Below, one piece after another: positions 7,091 to 13,224 of a DNA stretch of 13,224 nucleotides. Source of the stretch: Oscillospiraceae bacterium (GTDB lineage Bacteria > Bacillota > Clostridia > Oscillospirales > JAKOTC01); NCBI GenBank assembly GCA_035353335.1, contig DAOPZJ010000063.1, positions 1 through 13,224 on the forward strand, given 5' to 3'. The position numbers and the translations under genes are program-made. The notes beneath the pieces are model-generated. The model saw only the letters and a program-made list of their open reading frames with translations. It searched no databases and was not told the origin of the DNA. How positions within the stretch are numbered: the stretch's first letter is position 1; each line of letters begins with the position of its first letter.

Positions 7091-8788
7091 AAACAGCATT
7101 ATCTTCAAATGGTCAGGGGTCTGGATCTCGCGTATGAGAGAATCAAAACCAAGGTCATCAACGACCCGGATCATCTGTTTAACGGCGGCTACGCGGATCT
7201 TTACGGGATTCCGGAAACCACAAACGCGGCGGGCATCATGCATAACTTTATCTGCGCCTATTGCTGCAAAGAGAGCAAATATCATCAAAATTCGGAAGTA
7301 TTGGAACGGATCAACGCCGTTTGCGGCTATATTATGCGTCTGACGAATCCCGACTGCACGTCCAATTTGCTGATTTCGGATTACCATGCGCCGGCGACGT
7401 TTGACCTGCTGAGCATTGTCCGCGCCTATCGGATCTTCTTAAAATACGCCGATAAAACCTCGGCGGAAAAGGAAACCGCCCGCCGGGTGCTGACGGTGAT
7501 CACCCGCCATGCGAAAGGCATGCTGGCGACGGGTTTTCGCACCCCGAATCACCGTTGGATGGAAGCCGCCGCGTTGTTAATGACCCATAATATTCTGGGC
7601 TGGCCGGCGCTAAAAGAAAAAGCAGACAAGTATCTGGCCGAGGGTATCGACATCGACGCCTACGGCGAGTTTACCGAGCGCTCGGCCGGCATGTACAACG
7701 CGGTCAACGACAACGCGCTGCTGACGATCGCCGAAGAGGGCAATCACCCCGAAATTTATCAATATGTTGAAAAGAATATGAATTTGCTCTTTTCTTATAT
7801 CGAATGCGACGGCAGTATCTTTACCCAGAATTCCCGCCGCAAGGATAAGGGCGAGGGCTCCGCTTCGGGCAAGTTTTTCCCCGGTCATCCTTATTACTTT
7901 TTATATCTCTGGGCGGGGCATGTACTCAAGAACAAAAAGTATCTGAAGTTCGCCGAGGAAATTTTCAACGATTCGGTCGACAACAACCGGGGCGCGCCCA
8001 ACGCGGTGTGGGTTTATCTCTTGAACCCCGAGTTGATTGACTGGGACTCCGAAAAGGATTTGAAAGACATCGAAATCCCCAAAACCTATTCCGCTTTTTA
8101 TCCGCTTTCGAATATCTACCGTTGCTGCAAAGAATATTTCAGCTATTCGATTATCGCTAACAATCCGAACTTCCTGTTTGTGAAGTGCGGAGATTTGAAT
8201 ATCTATGTCCGTGCATGTGCGTCCTTCTTTGCGATTGCGCAGTTCGTTCCGACCGAGGTCATCAAGACCGACGAAGGCTACTGCATGGAAATCACAGCAG
8301 TCGACGACTATATGCTCCCGTTTGAAACCCCGCCGGCGACTTCGGACTGGTTTGCGATGGACCATTCGTCCCGTAAAAAGGTCTGCATATGTACCTTGAA
8401 AATCACGATTGACTTCATTGAGCTGGAGAACGGACTGAAGCTGCGGGTCAGGACCGAGGGCACCGAAAAGGTCCCCTTTAAATTGGAATACGTGGTGATT
8501 CCGAACTGCAAAGTGGAAACCCAAAATTTCGTCATGGATGCCCATGGGGGCGAATACATCAGCCTTAAAAACGGGAATGTCCGCCTTGAGCATATCGAAA
8601 AAGGCCACACCATTACCATCAAAGGGATGTTCTCCAAACATCTCTACCATACCGCTCTGCGCGGGAGTGTGCCGCAGGTCAAGGACTCGTTCACGATTTA
8701 CAGCACCGATTTCACGCCCATTGACAGGGAAGTGGAGATTCTCTGCACGATGAGAAAGTCAACCTATACCGACGCGGATAAAATTTAA
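7088..8788 (+). CDS. Heparinase II/III-like toroid protein, putative polysaccharide lyase
   Basis: A 566-residue protein without signal peptide or membrane segment. The first 340 or so residues are helix-rich with repeated Trp/Tyr/His patches, as in an (alpha/alpha) toroid; the rest reads as beta-sandwich. TPNHRWMEAAALL (residues 152-164) and GEFTERSAGMYNAVNDNAL (193-211) resemble the Asn-His and Tyr active-site strips of heparinase II/III and oligo-alginate lyases. This is pattern recognition, not a search result. Lack of a secretion signal points to intracellular cleavage of imported oligosaccharides. The gene has its own promoter and terminator-bounded unit downstream of the sugar operon, so it may feed that pathway. 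An unsaturated-uronyl hydrolase or other toroid glycosidase is an alternative. The start is ATG 7088; the only upstream in-frame extension before a TAG at 7040 has no start codon. Confidence 0.75.
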   Translation: MKQHYLQMVRGLDLAYERIKTKVINDPDHLFNGGYADLYGIPETTNAAGIMHNFICAYCCKESKYHQNSEVLERINAVCGYIMRLTNPDCTSNLLISDYHAPATFDLLSIVRAYRIFLKYADKTSAEKETARRVLTVITRHAKGMLATGFRTPNHRWMEAAALLMTHNILGWPALKEKADKYLAEGIDIDAYGEFTERSAGMYNAVNDNALLTIAEEGNHPEIYQYVEKNMNLLFSYIECDGSIFTQNSRRKDKGEGSASGKFFPGHPYYFLYLWAGHVLKNKKYLKFAEEIFNDSVDNNRGAPNAVWVYLLNPELIDWDSEKDLKDIEIPKTYSAFYPLSNIYRCCKEYFSYSIIANNPNFLFVKCGDLNIYVRACASFFAIAQFVPTEVIKTDEGYCMEITAVDDYMLPFETPPATSDWFAMDHSSRKKVCICTLKITIDFIELENGLKLRVRTEGTEKVPFKLEYVVIPNCKVETQNFVMDAHGGEYISLKNGNVRLEHIEKGHTITIKGMFSKHLYHTALRGSVPQVKDSFTIYSTDFTPIDREVEILCTMRKSTYTDADKI

Positions 8789-8944
8789 CGGCTGAATCTC
8801 CGTAGGGTTATACTAACTATGATCGGGATGACAACCAACCTTAATATTTTGTTTTCATTGTCATTTTCTCTAAATTCATTGGCCATTTATATTAAAAGAA
8901 TATACAATTCATTTCCAAAAGTAAAGTCCATCATTTGATATTTT

Positions 8945-10405
8945 TTATGAATATATTTTTATTACATTATTCATATCCTCAAATATTTTGGCAAATTCAA
9001 AATCTGTCATTTGCGCCTTATATTTTTCAATTTGATCCAAAGTCCATCTAGCTTTATAAAGTTCAGCCTCCTTAGAATTAATATCATTTCTAAAATTTTC
9101 ATTATTAAGAGCATATATACCCCGGCTTTCCATCCATAAAAATTCCATTAGATCTACATAAACCACACCAACTAACTCATTCATATCCATTTGACCTAAA
9201 TATTTATCATACCTACTTTGATTTATACAAATTACGTTTCCATAATCAGTGCTGTCATAAATTGCTCCAGTGGATAAATCTCCTGACCATATTGGCTGTA
9301 ATCGGTTGGTACAAACCACTATTTGTAAACCATTTTTTTCCACCAAAAGTTTCATAATATTGGGATCAATTTCATCAAGTCTGGCGACAGCTTTTTTGGT
9401 GCTTTTGGTAAAAAGTTCATTTAAACCACACTCTCCGCCAGTAACGACAATAAAAGCGGCTTTTTCGGATTTGATTACCTGAAAACTGTTTAAACCTTGA
9501 TCACTGCCGGTTTTTAGATATTGATTAACCTCGTTAGCATTTAAATTATAGAGGTTTTTTTGATCACTAAAACCTCCATATAATAAAGATTTAAGTCGGT
9601 ATTCAATTCTTTGTTCTTGAGTGCCCAACATGATGGGATTTTCCAATTCCACATATTTTCCACCACTTAATTGGTAAATAAGTCTGGTGCCATCAGAAAG
9701 GCAGATTCCGTTATCTTTATCCCAAACAATCTTTAGTGAGTAAGATGAACTTTGGTTAGTATTTTCGACAATGGATTTGCTTCCACTTTGACTATATTTA
9801 GTAATCTTTCGATAACCTGACTTTAAATTATCTGAATTAAAAACATAGGCTTCGCCATTTTGGACATAAACAACATCAGTAGATTTTAAATTGCCTCTGA
9901 TTTTGTTGATGACACTATTGTTTAAAGCATCTTGGGTGAGTGGTTCTGTGTTTCCAGAAAAAACCACTGTGGCTCCGCAAAATTTATCAGTCAAAGCACA
10001 AATATTAGTGTCAGTGTCGTTAGTATATTCACCGCCGGCCATATAAGGCAAAACTTTGGCTCTGTCTTTTTCGGGAGTAGAAGTATATTCCTTGCTGGGG
10101 GTTGAACTTTCAACCTTGGAAGAAGTAACAGTGCTGTTTGGTTTAGAACTTACCACTTCACTAGAAACTTTTGATTCTGGGCTGGAACTGTAAACTTCTG
10201 AAACTAATTCTTTTGAAGTTTCTTCTGAACTGCTTATACCAGATAAGGTATCACCGCTACTTGATGCGGGTTTACTTTCGCTTAAGCCACTAACTTCACC
10301 TTTAAGTGCACAACCACAAGTAAGAAAAATTAAAGCGGCCATTCCGGCAGCCGTTATTCTTTTGGGCTCCCCGCCGTGTGTTCTGTTTTCTCTTTTTTCA
10401 ATCAT
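8945..10405 (-). CDS. Serine-rich lipoprotein with unknown C-terminal domain
   Basis: A predicted membrane-anchored lipoprotein of 486 residues. After a basic N-terminus (MIEKRENRTHGGEPKR) comes a hydrophobic stretch (AAGMAALIFLTCGC) whose TCGC fits the broad lipobox pattern, so processing would leave an N-terminal lipidated Cys. A Ser/Thr/Glu-rich linker of about 75 residues follows, as in cell-wall-spanning tethers, then a globular domain of about 360 residues that I do not recognise. I start at ATG 10405, which aligns with the start of the paralogous gene upstream and has GAGGAG 11 bases away; the in-frame GTG at 10414 is only 2 bases from that site. Codon use is AT-rich, unlike the sugar operon. 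It has its own promoter (10511-10539) and no visible terminator toward the convergent gene ending at 8788. Confidence 0.82.
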   Translation of the reverse strand: MIEKRENRTHGGEPKRITAAGMAALIFLTCGCALKGEVSGLSESKPASSSGDTLSGISSSEETSKELVSEVYSSSPESKVSSEVVSSKPNSTVTSSKVESSTPSKEYTSTPEKDRAKVLPYMAGGEYTNDTDTNICALTDKFCGATVVFSGNTEPLTQDALNNSVINKIRGNLKSTDVVYVQNGEAYVFNSDNLKSGYRKITKYSQSGSKSIVENTNQSSSYSLKIVWDKDNGICLSDGTRLIYQLSGGKYVELENPIMLGTQEQRIEYRLKSLLYGGFSDQKNLYNLNANEVNQYLKTGSDQGLNSFQVIKSEKAAFIVVTGGECGLNELFTKSTKKAVARLDEIDPNIMKLLVEKNGLQIVVCTNRLQPIWSGDLSTGAIYDSTDYGNVICINQSRYDKYLGQMDMNELVGVVYVDLMEFLWMESRGIYALNNENFRNDINSKEAELYKARWTLDQIEKYKAQMTDFEFAKIFEDMNNVIKIYS

Positions 10406-10545
10406 GTCTTTCACTGCTCCTCAATTAATCCAACGCTTTGAAAAAATCATATGTTTCAGATTGCACGCCCTGTTTTATTACCGCTTGACACAAATAATTC
10501 GCTGTTACTGATAATATCTCATTTTATAAAAAATGTCAAATATTT
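10305..10545 (-). repeat. Duplicated promoter-leader-signal peptide module, copy 1
   Basis: From the -35 box to the start codon this copy and copy 2 (11522-11755) align with about 84% identity by hand count (about 21 mismatches in roughly 128 bases, one 6-base and one 1-base gap). Similarity continues through the signal peptide to the lipobox and fades in the serine-rich linker. Copy 1 keeps the better -10 box (TATTAT against TACCAT). Confidence 0.8.
10511..10539 (-). promoter_or_regulatory. Promoter of the unknown-domain lipoprotein gene (module copy 1)
   Basis: On the minus strand a perfect TTGACA (10539-10534) is followed by a 17-base spacer and TATTAT (10516-10511). It begins 27 bases past the stop of the upstream M14 gene. 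Transcription would start near 10505, giving a leader of about 100 bases before ATG 10405. Confidence 0.78.
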
Positions 10546-10565
10546 CTCGATATGCCATCTGGCAA

Positions 10566-11402
10566 TCATTCAGCACATAAATTCACAAATGCATCAATTA
10601 CTTTTTGCGGATCAGTTTTTGGGCCAGATAATTCTATTAGCGCGACACGTTTTGAATATTTTCTGGCCCAACTGGTAAAATATCCGGGTGTTCCTAAGCA
10701 ATTGCTTCGGTAGATACCCAAGACATTAAAATATTGACAAAGAGATGAATTTCCGTAGCTGGTTGCAAACCAACCATGGATATCAATGACATCATCCGGT
10801 TTAATTTCAATAACTAAATCACGTAGGGCTTGGGATTCCGGGCAAGAAAAAGGAGAAAGAGTTTTGTTAAAGGTTGAAGTTTCTTTTTCCCAACGGTAAT
10901 CAAAATCTCGGTTGATATCGACGCCCAACGAAACTTGGCATCTGCCCGGACCATTGTCCAGGGAGCCGTCAATTAATCCATCGGGGTTGGCTGAAGGAAC
11001 TATGTAAAGCGCAGTATTGCAGAGTTGCTCAGGATTTTCGGCGAAATATTCAATCAACGCGTTGCCGATGTCTACCAACGCCTGACCATCATGGGGATAG
11101 GAACCTTCAAAGCCATGCAGTTCAAAGGTGACTAAAACTTTTTTCTTTGCATCTACCGGTTGAATCACCATTACATTCAACGGGCGTTCTAATCCACTTT
11201 TACCATATTCAATAACGGTAACATTGTCCGGATAAACGACTACATCTGACGGAACATATACTTCTGATGAAGAAGAAACTATATTATTTGGTTTATAATT
11301 TTCCGTTTGAGAAGAACCCAATTCAATTGCGCCGGAGGCGGTTGATATTGTTTCCGAACTATAATCTACTGATTCCGGGCTTGTACCGGAAACCTCAGAC
11401 AC
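10566..11402 (-). CDS. M14-family zinc carboxypeptidase domain, frameshifted from its lipoprotein signal
   Basis: A catalytic domain of a metallocarboxypeptidase, probably acting on cell-wall peptides or extracellular proteins. Counting from the GTG at 11402, the M14 residues are all present: zinc ligands His96 and Glu99 (HGFE) and His209 (DIHGW), Asn/Asp in NPDG (139-142), Arg165 (GVDINRDF) and catalytic Glu257 (LIELSG). The region SPFSCPESQAL also matches the family. The first 60 or so residues are Ser/Thr-rich linker. GTG 11402 is only a nominal start, with no good ribosome binding site; this frame is open back to 11492, and the true N-terminus is the 51-residue signal fragment at 11465-11620, reached in another frame across the C10 tract at 11478-11487. 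With 11 or 8 C's one continuous lipoprotein of about 350 residues results. As sequenced, the enzyme would lack secretion and normal initiation. Confidence 0.85.
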   Translation of the reverse strand: MSEVSGTSPESVDYSSETISTASGAIELGSSQTENYKPNNIVSSSSEVYVPSDVVVYPDNVTVIEYGKSGLERPLNVMVIQPVDAKKKVLVTFELHGFEGSYPHDGQALVDIGNALIEYFAENPEQLCNTALYIVPSANPDGLIDGSLDNGPGRCQVSLGVDINRDFDYRWEKETSTFNKTLSPFSCPESQALRDLVIEIKPDDVIDIHGWFATSYGNSSLCQYFNVLGIYRSNCLGTPGYFTSWARKYSKRVALIELSGPKTDPQKVIDAFVNLCAE

Positions 11403-11464
11403 GAATCCTTTTGAAGAGTAAACTTCTTCTGAACTGTTTGTACGGGAAAAAAAGTTACTGGAAA

Positions 11465-11620
11465 TTACTGGGGGCGAGGGGGGGGGGTAGATTTACTGCT
11501 TATATCACTGTCCCCGGTTTGTAGCGCGCAACCACCGGTAAGAAGCGTTAAAGCGATCATATAGGCAGCTATTATTCTTTTGAACGCCTCGCTGTGGGTT
11601 CCGTTCTCTCTTTTTACCAT
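11465..11620 (-). pseudogene. Lipoprotein signal peptide fragment of the M14 gene, out of frame
   Basis: A 51-codon frame beginning at ATG 11620 encodes MVKRENGTH, a hydrophobic stretch and LLTGGCALQ with lipobox Cys31, closely matching the start of the neighbouring lipoprotein. It then enters the proline codons of the C10 tract and stops at TAA 11465-11467. GAGGAG lies 11 bases before the ATG, as in the paralogue. It is the true 5' end of the M14 gene; in this sequence it encodes only a short secreted peptide. Confidence 0.75.
11478..11487. repeat. G10/C10 homopolymer at the frameshift point
   Basis: Ten G's on the + strand (C's in the coding strand), with a G5 run at 11470-11474 nearby. 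The frames upstream and downstream overlap exactly here. A change of +1 (or -2) restores one open frame from the lipoprotein signal into the carboxypeptidase domain. Confidence 0.9.
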
Positions 11621-11755
11621 GTCTTCCACTTCTCCTCAATCAACTCAATGCTTTTGACAGAATCATAGGTCTCCGATTGCACTGCTTGTTTTATTACCAC
11701 TTAATAATTCGCTGTTAATGATGGTATATCATTTTTTCAAAAATGTCAAATATAT
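11522..11755 (-). repeat. Duplicated promoter-leader-signal peptide module, copy 2
   Basis: Partner of the copy at 10305-10545. Shared features are TTGACA with the same 17-base spacer, the blocks AACAGCGAATTATT and GGTAATAAAACA in the leader, GTGCAATC, TTGAGGAG, and a start 11 bases past the ribosome binding site. It drives the M14 lipoprotein gene. Confidence 0.8.
11721..11749 (-). promoter_or_regulatory. Promoter of the M14 lipoprotein gene (module copy 2)
   Basis: Minus-strand TTGACA (11749-11744), 17-base spacer, then TACCAT (11726-11721). Spacing is identical to copy 1 but the -10 is weaker, so expression may be lower or need an activator. Confidence 0.6.
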
Positions 11756-11830
11756 CTATGAATCAATCATTCATGATTATCAAAGACCGACAGCGGAAAA
11801 CCACCGCACCTTATCGGATGAAGCCCCACC

Positions 11831-11860
11831 AAAAAAAGACCTTGTTCTTCGGAACAAGGT
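11831..11860 (-). terminator. Intrinsic terminator of the amidohydrolase gene
   Basis: On the minus strand a perfect 9-bp stem (ACCTTGTTC, 11860-11852, with GAACAAGGT, 11847-11839) and a CGAA tetraloop are followed by CTTTTTTT. It lies about 30 bases past the stop at 11888, a textbook Rho-independent terminator. Confidence 0.9.
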
Positions 11861-11887
11861 TGGATTGAGCAGGTGCGTTGAATTCAT

Positions 11888-12640
11888 TCAACAGGAACCC
11901 TTCTGTCTTCTATCCAGCATACGCAGTGCGTTTTTATAATAAATCAGCTCTTTTTGTTCACCTGTCAGCGCTGCTTCCTCCACCTGACCCAGATTGACCA
12001 GATAGGAACCCGGCATATCAGAGCCGAAGAGAATCCGCTCTGCGCCTAATTGCTCGACGGTATAATTCAAATCGTCGCCCCGGAAAATGGAGCCGGAGAA
12101 GTCGGTCATGACGTTGGGGTAGTCCCTGATTGCCCGTACCCCGTGATAGCAGTTGCCTCCCAGATGAGCCATGACCAGTTTGGCCTCGGGGTATTGTTTG
12201 GCGAGGGCTGCGACGTGTACGCCGGTAGACTCATGGGCATACTGACCGACGGATTTTTTCCAGGCGTGCAGCATCACCGGGATATTGTAGGCGATACACT
12301 GTTCAATCAGCGGGAAGACCTTCGGGTCGTCGCAGGTGGTGGCGATCCAGAGCTTCATGCCCGACATCCCGTACTCCTCGATCCCCTGCCGCAGCACCGT
12401 CAGCGCGTCGGGGTTGGAGGGGTTGACATAGACAAAGCCGTAAATCAACTCCGGTTGTTCCCGCATGAACCGAACGACGCCCTCATTGAGAAAGCGGATT
12501 TCCTCTTCGTTCGGGTAAACGCACTCCACGCTGGAGACGCAGAGCTTGTCTATCCCGTACCGCTTGCAGGCAATGAGCAGGTTTTCCTTGTCCTTTTGCC
12601 CGTTGCCGCCCCAGATATGGGCATGAAAATCGATAATCAC
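11888..12640 (-). CDS. Amidohydrolase-2 family metal-dependent hydrolase
   Basis: A 250-residue TIM-barrel amidohydrolase (amidohydrolase_2 type, as in decarboxylases and lactonases such as ACMSD and LigI). The metal site is complete: HxH in DFHAHIWG (His6, His8), His125 (VMLHAW), His159 (VMAHLGG) and Asp208 (FGSDMP). It is predicted cytoplasmic, with no signal peptide. I choose GTG 12640 as start because GGAAGG lies 6 bases upstream and the protein then begins MIIDFHAH, the usual family start. The in-frame ATG at 12658 adds six residues (MRGRIP) that would be encoded by the ribosome binding site itself. It is transcribed divergently from another amidohydrolase-like gene and ends at a strong terminator. 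The substrate is not deducible. Confidence 0.9.
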   Translation of the reverse strand: MIIDFHAHIWGGNGQKDKENLLIACKRYGIDKLCVSSVECVYPNEEEIRFLNEGVVRFMREQPELIYGFVYVNPSNPDALTVLRQGIEEYGMSGMKLWIATTCDDPKVFPLIEQCIAYNIPVMLHAWKKSVGQYAHESTGVHVAALAKQYPEAKLVMAHLGGNCYHGVRAIRDYPNVMTDFSGSIFRGDDLNYTVEQLGAERILFGSDMPGSYLVNLGQVEEAALTGEQKELIYYKNALRMLDRRQKGSC

Positions 12641-12673
12641 GGGAATCCTTCCTCTCATATATGAATGAATATA

Positions 12674-12703
12674 TTGAAATCAACACCAGGTTGGTGCTAC
12701 AAT
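12674..12703 (+). promoter_or_regulatory. Promoter with overlapping palindromes between divergent amidohydrolase genes
   Basis: TTGAAA (12674-12679), an 18-base spacer and TACAAT (12698-12703), with TG two bases before the -10 giving an extended element. Two palindromes overlap it: TTGA-AA-TCAA (12674-12683) and CACCA-GGT-TGGTG (12684-12696). A repressor bound there could control both directions. Confidence 0.55.
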
Positions 12704-12734
12704 AGCCGCAGGAACGATTCGGAGGACAAGCGGC

Positions 12735-13224
12735 ATGGAGATTTTTGATGCGGGCTGCTTTTGCGGGAACTGGCCTTTTCGCAGAATCAGAAACAATACT
12801 TTGGAAAAGATGCGCCTGCTCCATCGGCAAAACGGCGTGACGGGCGGCTGCATGGCCGCGCTTGAGGCGGTGTTTTACAACGACCCCGCCGAGGCCGATG
12901 AGGCGCTTCAAAAACAGCTGGCCGGTTCGGAATACCGCCCGGTGTTGACCGTGAATCCGACCCTTCCGGCGTGGGAAAAGGACATGGAGCGGGCGGCGGG
13001 GAAATTCGCAGGCGTCCGGCTTTATCCGGGTTATAACGGATACAGCCTGAAAGACGAATCTGTGTTTCGCCTCTGTGAGCTTGCCGCAGAGTTGAAACTG
13101 CCGGTGACGATCTCGCTTCGGATGGAGGATGAGCGGAACACCTACATTTTTCAGCCCCGAAAGCTCGAAATCGATGAGATTGACGTACTCATCAATCATC
13201 AAATGGACTGCACGATCATTCTCT
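12735..13224 (+). CDS. Amidohydrolase-like TIM-barrel protein lacking HxH motif (3' end outside window)
   Basis: The frame is open from ATG 12735 to the window edge (163 codons), with GGAGG at 12721-12725, 9 bases upstream. It begins MEIFDAGCFCGNWPFRR, where the normal amidohydrolase start would read DxHxH; the HxH metal ligands are replaced by a Cys-Phe-Cys segment. Later segments follow the family pattern: PVLTVNPTLP, GVRLYPGYNGYSL and LPVTISLRMEDER, each ending a barrel strand. At the last of these the neighbour has a metal His (VMLHAW) and this protein has Arg. It is a paralogue of the divergent neighbour with altered metal binding; from memory, such forms with a GxWPFR segment exist in the amidohydrolase superfamily. 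Activity is uncertain and the rest of the protein is off-window. Confidence 0.78.
   Translation, partial: MEIFDAGCFCGNWPFRRIRNNTLEKMRLLHRQNGVTGGCMAALEAVFYNDPAEADEALQKQLAGSEYRPVLTVNPTLPAWEKDMERAAGKFAGVRLYPGYNGYSLKDESVFRLCELAAELKLPVTISLRMEDERNTYIFQPRKLEIDEIDVLINHQMDCTIIL

Noticed and set aside
7901..8650. 249-codon minus-strand frame opposite the heparinase-like gene
   Set aside because: Antisense shadow without recognisable motifs, ribosome binding site or promoter.
8789..8944. Search for a terminator between the convergent lyase-like and lipoprotein genes
   Set aside because: Only AT-rich sequence; no stem of useful length followed by a T-tract on either strand.
12050..12664. 204-codon plus-strand frame opposite the amidohydrolase
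   Set aside because: The minus-strand frame carries all metal-ligand motifs and has a terminator; the plus frame is a shadow.

Overview
The window looks like a chromosome segment of a Gram-positive Clostridia-type bacterium (Oscillospiraceae-like is my guess). The reasons are strong AGGAGG ribosome binding sites, frequent GTG/TTG starts, serine-rich lipoproteins, an ImmA/IrrE peptidase and a sugar-catabolism operon of a kind common in gut Firmicutes. No rRNA, tRNA, CRISPR array or transposase is visible.

Layout. (1) 1-1587: 3' part of a UvrD/PcrA-type helicase gene, cut by the left edge. (2) 1740-3135: an ImmA/IrrE metallopeptidase gene, a closely coupled 92-residue protein and an unrecognised 158-residue protein. 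(3) 3175-6746: a near-consensus promoter drives four co-directional genes: a sugar-phosphate epimerase-like TIM barrel, a Gfo/Idh/MocA dehydrogenase, a PIG-L deacetylase and a NagB-like isomerase/deaminase. The set suggests catabolism of an N-acetylated amino sugar. (4) 6747-7087: a 341-base gap with five consecutive hairpins, the last resembling an intrinsic terminator, then an extended -10 promoter and a leader in which a hairpin separates the Shine-Dalgarno from the start codon. (5) 7088-8788: a heparinase II/III-like toroid protein without a signal peptide, possibly supplying sugars to the operon. (6) 8945-11760, minus strand: an AT-rich patch with two tandem lipoprotein genes. They share a duplicated promoter, leader and signal peptide but carry different mature domains (unknown in one, an M14 zinc carboxypeptidase in the other). 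The M14 gene is split by a frameshift exactly at a C10 homopolymer (G10 on the + strand), which could be a phase-variation switch or a sequence error. (7) 11831-13224: a terminator and two divergent amidohydrolase genes around a shared promoter/operator region. One has normal metal ligands; the other, cut by the right edge, lacks the HxH motif.

Most notable are the phase-variable-looking C10 tract, the duplicated expression-and-secretion module, the looped-out Shine-Dalgarno at 7047-7090, the hairpin cluster, and the altered catalytic loop of the NagB-like protein in an operon that also holds a PIG-L deacetylase. All functional assignments come from reading motifs by eye; no database search was run.
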